In this document: positions 58,368-64,000 of the stretch, in pieces
How positions within the stretch are numbered: position 1 is the stretch's first letter
Layout: each line of letters starts with the position of its first letter
DNA from: Escallonia rubra
Lineage: Eukaryota; Streptophyta; Magnoliopsida; Escalloniales; Escalloniaceae
Assembly: GCA_033065855.1 (NCBI GenBank)
Contig: JAVXUO010001808.1
Coordinates: 46,556 to 110,555 of the forward strand
Direction of reading: 5' to 3'
DNA: 64,000 nucleotides
The notes under the pieces: model-generated
Databases searched by the model: none
Seen by the model: the letters and a program-made list of their open reading frames with translations, nothing else
Told to the model about the DNA's origin: nothing
Position numbers and translations under genes: made by a program

Positions 58368-60005
58368 ATGAAGTCAAATATAGATAGGATACGGGCTATT
58401 CGTGGCCGGGCTGGACGCCGAGCTGCTTCTTCCCCGGTGGGTCCTACCTCGTCATTGCCTACTGATGACGAGGCACAGAGTGATCGCGGACAGCAGATGG
58501 GGCCCCAGCTCCAGCCCCAGCCTTCACCCCAGCCGTCACCCCAGCCCGACGCAGATTCATCCCACACGCGCGTGCATTCTCCATCTTCCGTGGGTTCTAC
58601 CTCAGGTATAGTTGATAACAGTGTTTAGTACATTTTTGCTAGCCGTATATTTAAAGTATATTTGAACTGTATTAATGTCTGTGTTTTGTAGGATCTCGAC
58701 GAGGCCGTGGTCCGACACGCGGGGTACGCATCGACCCCCAGCGTAAACAGAGAGTTACGCTCACGCAGGAGGGCCTGTAAGTACTAAAAATATCACCTCA
58801 TGCCTTATATTTAAAATTTTGGGGTGTTAATTTATATTTGAACTGTATTAATTAATTTATTTACTTCTTTGGCAGGATCCTGGAGAATCAGGCGAGGACG
58901 AAGATCGGCGTTCTTGTGAAGGGCCGATTCTTCGAGCCACGCCTGTACTGGAAGGACTGGGATGCCGCTGCGAGGGAGGCCTTATGGGAGGAGTGGCTGG
59001 TACGGTGAAGTATTTTTTTCAGCGTTAGTAAATGTTTAATTAGAGTTTGTTTTCTGTTGTTAATTTGTGTTATTGAATGCCTTATAGGAGGGGTTCACGT
59101 TTGACACGCCTCAGCAGCAGGTACTGGGGCAGCAGGCCTTCTTTGCCTACATCGGCAAGAATTACCGCCGATGGCTCCACGACGCACGGGACCGGGCGAA
59201 GAAGATGCTGCCCGAGGGTGCCCCGATGACGGAGATGACGAGATATCCCCCACATTGGATATCTCACCGTGTATGGGGGGAGATGATAGATCGGTGGGCT
59301 ATGGATTCAGGTTGTGACGCCAAGAGTAAGAGCGGGGCCGAGAATAGACAGAACAGAGATCCGACGCACACGGGGGGGTCGGTGCCACACGACATCGTCC
59401 GACACATGAACGCGGTCGAGCACCCAGATCTGGAGGAGGATGAGGTCGTAGCTCTGACCTATACTCAGAGGCACGTGCGGAAGAAGGATAAGGACGAGGC
59501 GCACCGGGCGGGCGACTATATTTCAAATATTGCCCGGCGGATCGATGTGAGTCAATTTGTTTTAGTTGTTAATGTTTTGTCTTTCTATCCTCAATGTCCG
59601 TTTCATTAATTAATGCCCTAAAATATTGTTAAACCACTGTTTTTGTAGGCCTTGTATGAACAGCTAAGGGGGTCTGAGCAGCAGTCCGGACAGCCATCAG
59701 CGTCCACTAGTACGGCTGCGAGTACTGGGGGGTTGAAGCGATGGCTGGATACGCCGGAGGTCGTGAATCGGCCAAAAGGCCGCATACGTGGCCTGCCTAG
59801 CACGACTGCTCGTGCCGTGATAGGAGCGTCCTCACCCCCTGCTGCCCCTCCATGGACACCGGCTCCTCAGTGTCAGTTGGACGACGAGGAGATCCAGCGC
59901 ATTGCTACAGTGGTGGTGAGGATGATCAGGGAGCAGGGCGCTGTTGGACATGCTGAGCCGGCCCCAAATCAGCAGGATCTAGATCCGGGACTCGATAACC
60001 CCTGA
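58368..60005 (+). CDS. TnpA-like (plant transposase Ptta/En/Spm) protein
   Basis: The second gene of the CACTA element; related proteins bind the subterminal repeats and assist transposition. Exons 58368-58605, 58692-58776, 58876-58999, 59088-59546 and 59649-60005 have GT-AG introns and join in phase to 420 residues. The N-terminus is Pro/Gln/Ser-rich (repeated PQPSPQ) and followed by an Arg-rich stretch. The central Ptta/En/Spm domain has RTKIGVLVKGRFFEP, WEEWLEGFTFD, YIGKNYRRWLHDAR, PPHWISHRVW, and the TGGSVPHDIV and LTYTQRHVRK segments. The C-terminus contains a helix-rich segment DDEEIQRIATVVVRMIREQG. No internal stop or frameshift was seen. Confidence 0.85.
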
Positions 60006-60235
60006 TGAGCCCCTTCTCGTGCCCGTTCCTAGCTTCCCCCGCGCCCGGCTTGTACTCTTCTCCCCTCCCCTAACCGGCTGTATCCGGTTCCCGGCTTGTA
60101 CATAATGAGTCTTTTTTTATGATTGATTATATATATTTTTGTGTATTGATTTTTAGCGTTGTTGTTGAGAAATGAAAATTGTATTACGGGTTTGGGTAAT
60201 TGAAAAATTAAAAAAATTCAAAATTTTTTTATTTT

Positions 60236-60624
60236 TGGCGACGGATTAATTCCGTCGCTAAAAGTATTCATACAATCAGTTAATTCACGACGGAATATTC
60301 CGTCGCTAAATAAGTTTTTTAGCGACGGAATATTCTGTTGTTAAAACATTATTCCATCGCTAATTTGACAAAAAAGAAAATTAATTAAAATACTAAAAAT
60401 ATAATTAGCGACGGATATTTCGTCGCTAATTAAAAATAAATCCGTCGCAAATAATTATATATTTAGCGACGGATTTCAAAAATTCTGTCGCTAAATTATT
60501 AGTGACGGGCTTTTATACGAGGAATTTTTAGCAACGGTGAATCCGTCGCTAATTGTTTTTGCGACGGATTTTTGGCTTTTAGCGACGGATTTCCCCGTCG
60601 CTAAAAGCCTTTTTTCTTGTAGTG
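60236..60624. repeat. right subterminal array and terminal repeat of the CACTA element
   Basis: About ten exact GCGACGGA octamers in either orientation plus several one-base variants, often as inverted pairs (for example GCGACGGATTAATTCCGTCGC). The end is TTTTCTTGTAGTG. Confidence 0.85.
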
Positions 60625-62277
60625 GGGTAAGCAACTCTTTTGAGACACTATGTTAGCGCGTTCTGAGTACTCCGGCACAAGGATTCATCGCGGGATAGGC
60701 GACTCCCTGGGACACTATCTCTTCCAAGGAGCTTTGAGCGCTCCGGCACAAGGGCTTAAGTTCTCTGCGTCTCTTGACGCTCCCCAGGGACTCAGTAACA
60801 ACTTTATACTGATGACTAGAGCAAATATGTTCTCACGCCACAATTTGTGTGAGTCAGTCTTCCCAGACAGATGAGCAAAGTTGTGCAGGGTAAGCCAAGT
60901 GAATATGTAATTTGATAGCTTGTGAAACACCAGCACATACGGCACCTTTGACTCGAACTGCAATCTATTGACATTTCAACGTATACTGTAAACTCATTTA
61001 CTTGGCATCAATGGTGGCTCATCATGTCACTTTTCCCAAAAGTTCAAATTTGACGGAAAAGAAAAAAAAAGAGAAAAAACCTAAAGATCTCCAAAATAAT
61101 ATTCAATGAAGTTCACCTCCATTCTAAACATTTATAGTCGCTTAGTTCTGTCGTTCTCTATGACCCTTTACAAACTTTCATCGGCATAACAAACCAATCA
61201 TGCCAATCCACTCCTACTCCCCTTTCTCGATCTTTTTACCAGCAACAACAACACATCTTACTTTCCAGGGCTATTGTTTCCACGATGACCCTCATATTTA
61301 CCCTCACCTCACCCTCTACCACCTGCCCCGCCCTAGATTCCCAAGCATGCACCATTTTTTATTGTTGCAGTCGTTGCTACCGCCGCTGTGAGCCCGCAAT
61401 GTAAAAAGCTTCAAATTCAAATCCTACAATTCATAAAATTTGAAGCCACCACTATCTCTAGTAACCATGTCCTAGCTTTACAATACGTACTAGTTTTGCT
61501 CACGGGAGCAACAACAGCTAAAACATTCATTGAAAAAGTCTATAATTATATGTCCAACATTAGTAATAGTAATAATATTAGAAAATGTATTTCCACCTTT
61601 TTCATGAGTTTCCCAACCATTTTTTGTTGTTAAAAATGAACTTTAGTAAATGCTAGTCTTTTAGCAACAAATGAAGAAGCAAAATATAAAATGGTAAAAA
61701 TAGTCTTTCCCAACGATGACAATAACAACTCATGTGTTAAGTTTTGTATTAATAAAGCCGACCAAGAAGAGAATAAAAAAGATATGAAACATGAGAAAAA
61801 AATACACACATGCGCGTTCACCTACACATACACGCATACCTTGTCACATGATAGTGAAAGAACGAAATCTATGTATTGTATTTGTATAACTTATAATAAA
61901 ATAAAGGGAGGGAGATTAAGTTTGTTAAATAATATTGGGCTTGTCTAAAAATTAGAAAAGATTCAATACATGAAAGAGAGATATAAATGAGGGGGAGAGA
62001 GAGGGGTTTGGCGAAATCTGATAAATTGGTGGAAGTGCAAATCTATTGATAAATTTTTTTAAGTGGCACATGTAAACATGGAATACAGAGATTGAGAAAT
62101 TCATCTGATGGTTGAAGTCCAAATGACAAAATGATAGAGACGCCAAATAGAAAAGAGAAAATTAACATTTTCTCAATTCTAACTTTGCTGTGTATGCTTA
62201 GATAGAAACATATTTAGGACCTCACCCTTTTTAGTTTCAATTGAGGCAAATCTAACAGCTGACCTCAGGTGTACTCA
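60625..62277. other. intergenic sequence right of the CACTA element
   Basis: The first 170 bp repeat a GGAGCTTTGAGCGCTCCGGC-type unit related to the left flank. The rest is AT-rich and no gene is supported. Confidence 0.45.
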
Positions 62278-62700
62278 TGGAGTTGTGTTAGTCTCACGTA
62301 AAGCAAGTGTAAAAAGTAAGTTGAACATATATAGTTCAATGGAATTGAGTCCTATTCGTTTAAGCTTTTATGTCGAGTTGGGCTCATTTTGTATATGTGG
62401 ACTTTCATAGTGAACACTTGACTCTCAATTATCTCCAGAATATGGTATTATAGCCCATGGAGACAACCAAGGCCTTGCACACGATCAGTAGCTCTTGGAA
62501 GAACAATGGTTCTTCGCGGGGGGGGGGGGGGGGGGGGGGGGGCTTTGATAGTGTGTGAACTCATACGGGAAAGAGACATTATTGAGGTGCAAGTGTAGAG
62601 TTATGTTAGTCCTTCATCGACTAAGTGCGAAACATAAGTTAGGCACACATCTAATATATACGGAGTATTTTATAAAGTCAAAATTGAGAAAAAATTGTCA
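62278..62700 (+). mobile_element. possible TRIM-like element, decayed
   Basis: Two related direct segments start TGGAGTTGTGTTAGTC (62278) and TGTAGAGTTATGTTAGTC (62594). The first is followed after ATTATCTCCA by TGGTATTATAGCCCATGG (62443-62460), close to the initiator-tRNA-Met primer-binding site of plant retrotransposons. The interior is only about 130 bp, the size of a terminal-repeat retrotransposon in miniature. The ends are diverged and boundaries uncertain. Confidence 0.45.
62518..62542. repeat. G25 homopolymer
   Basis: An uninterrupted run of 25 G inside the TRIM-like element. Its length may be partly a sequencing or assembly artefact. Confidence 0.8.
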
Positions 62701-64000
62701 AATTACTGCTTACTAGGACGCTATCTTTTTGTCACAAAGACTTGTAAACTAATTTTTGTTGAATAATTAACCGTGTTACTTCTCTCCAAGATTAAGTCCA
62801 ATTTCTGTGATTTCTTTCTCGAATGCTCCAATTACTGCACTCATATCTTCTATCAACTATAATAATTCTTTTTGGTTTTCAAATGCTCTATCTAATCCAG
62901 ACACATCTTTTATCTTCTAAAATAGCACAATATCAAAATCTTAATTAAATGCTAAAAATATTTCTTTTCGCAATAATCCAGCACCATGATTCACTTCAAA
63001 AGAATTCATGTCAATCAATTACTCACTATCTCTTCAACTGTCATGCGCAATCTATCCATCACCCACGGTTAGTAGCTCTGTATTACAAATTCATCGCATA
63101 ATAGGTGAGAATACTTCAAATTATGACTACACGCAGATACAAGTTGGGTATTCAAGTTCTCCTTGTTGTACAATTATGTCTTTCTTACTAGCAACAAATA
63201 TAGTGAGACCAACTGTGCACTATTATTTACTGAACTCAGACATTTATTTTTGAATATTGTTCTTGGCTTTATTTTTTTCTTAGGTTAGAAACATCACGTT
63301 TTTTTTGTCTACTTTTATCATGGAGTGACAATTACTGGTCTTAAAATATAGATACCAATTTTGGCGACGATAAAAAACTATAGTTGACGTTTGCCACTAA
63401 ATGTAGCTCATTTGTTTAATTTTTTGTAGCTCATTTTGTTTAATTTTTTGTCTTTTAATTGCACAGTAGTCACTACAATACATGTGATGTAAATTGGAAT
63501 AACATTTGTATGACGTGAAATTAGTTCTTTGTACTATATAATCTTTTCTTTTTCCTGTACCTTGTTTCCGTAAGTAATATTGAGAGGCCAAGTGACAACA
63601 AACTTATGGCATTAATTTCTGGGATCCCAGTATTTCTACATGTTATTATGTTATTCAATATTTCATTTCTACACCAACGCAACTTTCTCAAAGTCTTGCC
63701 TATTTCTTTTTTGAAGTTTTAGAATTTACTTCTCTTCTAACTTTTGCTAATGCATGATTTTGTTTTTGCTCTATCAGATGATTATCTAACACACGTGTAC
63801 CTTATACACACCGAAAATTCTTATAGTGATCCGATATTATAGTAATGATCCATTACGTAATGTGAATGTTTATGTACCTTTATTTCGTTTTATACGAAAT
63901 ACCTCTTATATTGCCTTTCTTTTTTACTTTATCACGTAAAACTTACAATTATATTTTTTTATAATTAAAACCCAATACAATGTTTGCGCCTTGGTCCAGC
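62701..64000. other. AT-rich intergenic sequence
   Basis: No gene, element end or clear repeat was recognised. Confidence 0.5.

Larger units (their letters stand above)
50321..60624 (+). mobile_element. CACTA (En/Spm) transposon, 10.3 kb
   Basis: The ends are inverted copies of CACTACAAGAAAA (13 bp), followed by dense GCGACGGA subterminal motifs. The 3-bp flanks are GGT and GGG, an imperfect target duplication. In order it contains the left subterminal array, a 22-bp GC-rich minisatellite, AT-rich degenerate repeats, a 283-bp tandem array, a foldback, the TNP2-like transposase, a TnpA-like gene and the right subterminal array. Both genes read left to right. The gene content is complete, but the transposase frame is broken once, so the copy is probably not autonomous now. 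Confidence 0.92.

Overview
This window is nuclear DNA from a flowering plant, most likely a eudicot. It has two intron-containing host genes, long AT-rich intergenic stretches, simple repeats, and most major classes of plant transposable element. No rRNA, tRNA, CRISPR or bacterial operon structure was seen. The genus cannot be fixed from the sequence alone.

Layout. 1-6329 is the 5' part of a Ty3/gypsy Tat-lineage retrotransposon on the minus strand (5' LTR, primer site, gag, pol with a second archaeal-type RNase H); its 3' LTR lies beyond the window. 6330-14131 is gene-poor and holds a Mutator-like element, a Stowaway-like MITE and a hAT element with an 8-bp target duplication. 14132-24045 (minus) is a host gene reconstructed here from five exons. 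It encodes a 184-aa protein of the Gag1-like clamp (former DUF4050) family; one intron is 4.9 kb and contains decayed gypsy fragments in both orientations, and another has a GC-AG boundary. 24046-37972 is intergenic, with a Helitron carrying a probable captured gene piece, a second Mutator-like element with a perfect 9-bp target duplication, another hAT element and a second Helitron end. 38226-43505 (minus) is a four-exon phospholipase D alpha gene (824 aa predicted), whose 3' end has been partly tandem-duplicated just downstream. 44433-46435 is a solo LTR with a perfect 5-bp target duplication, inside a GGT-rich low-complexity block. 47745-48913 is a third, inverted member of the Mutator-like family. 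50321-60624 is a nearly complete 10.3-kb CACTA (En/Spm) transposon with both genes, subterminal repeats, an internal nested tandem array and a foldback upstream of the transposase. 60625-64000 is AT-rich with a decayed TRIM-like element.

How the genes relate. The two host genes are independent: one is a signalling lipid hydrolase, the other an uncharacterised conserved protein. The transposon genes serve their own elements. Tat gag and pol provide capsid, protease, reverse transcriptase, RNase H and integrase. The CACTA TNP2-like transposase and the TnpA-like protein would act together on the CACTA termini, but the TNP2-like reading frame has one apparent frameshift. I did not find a wholly new biological system. 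The least ordinary observations are the reconstructed Gag1-like gene with its GC-AG intron, the -1 frame junction of the Tat element at an A7 tract, the foldback and palindromic arrays of the CACTA element, the three Mutator-like elements with shared ends but unrelated cores, and the partial duplication of the phospholipase D terminal exon.
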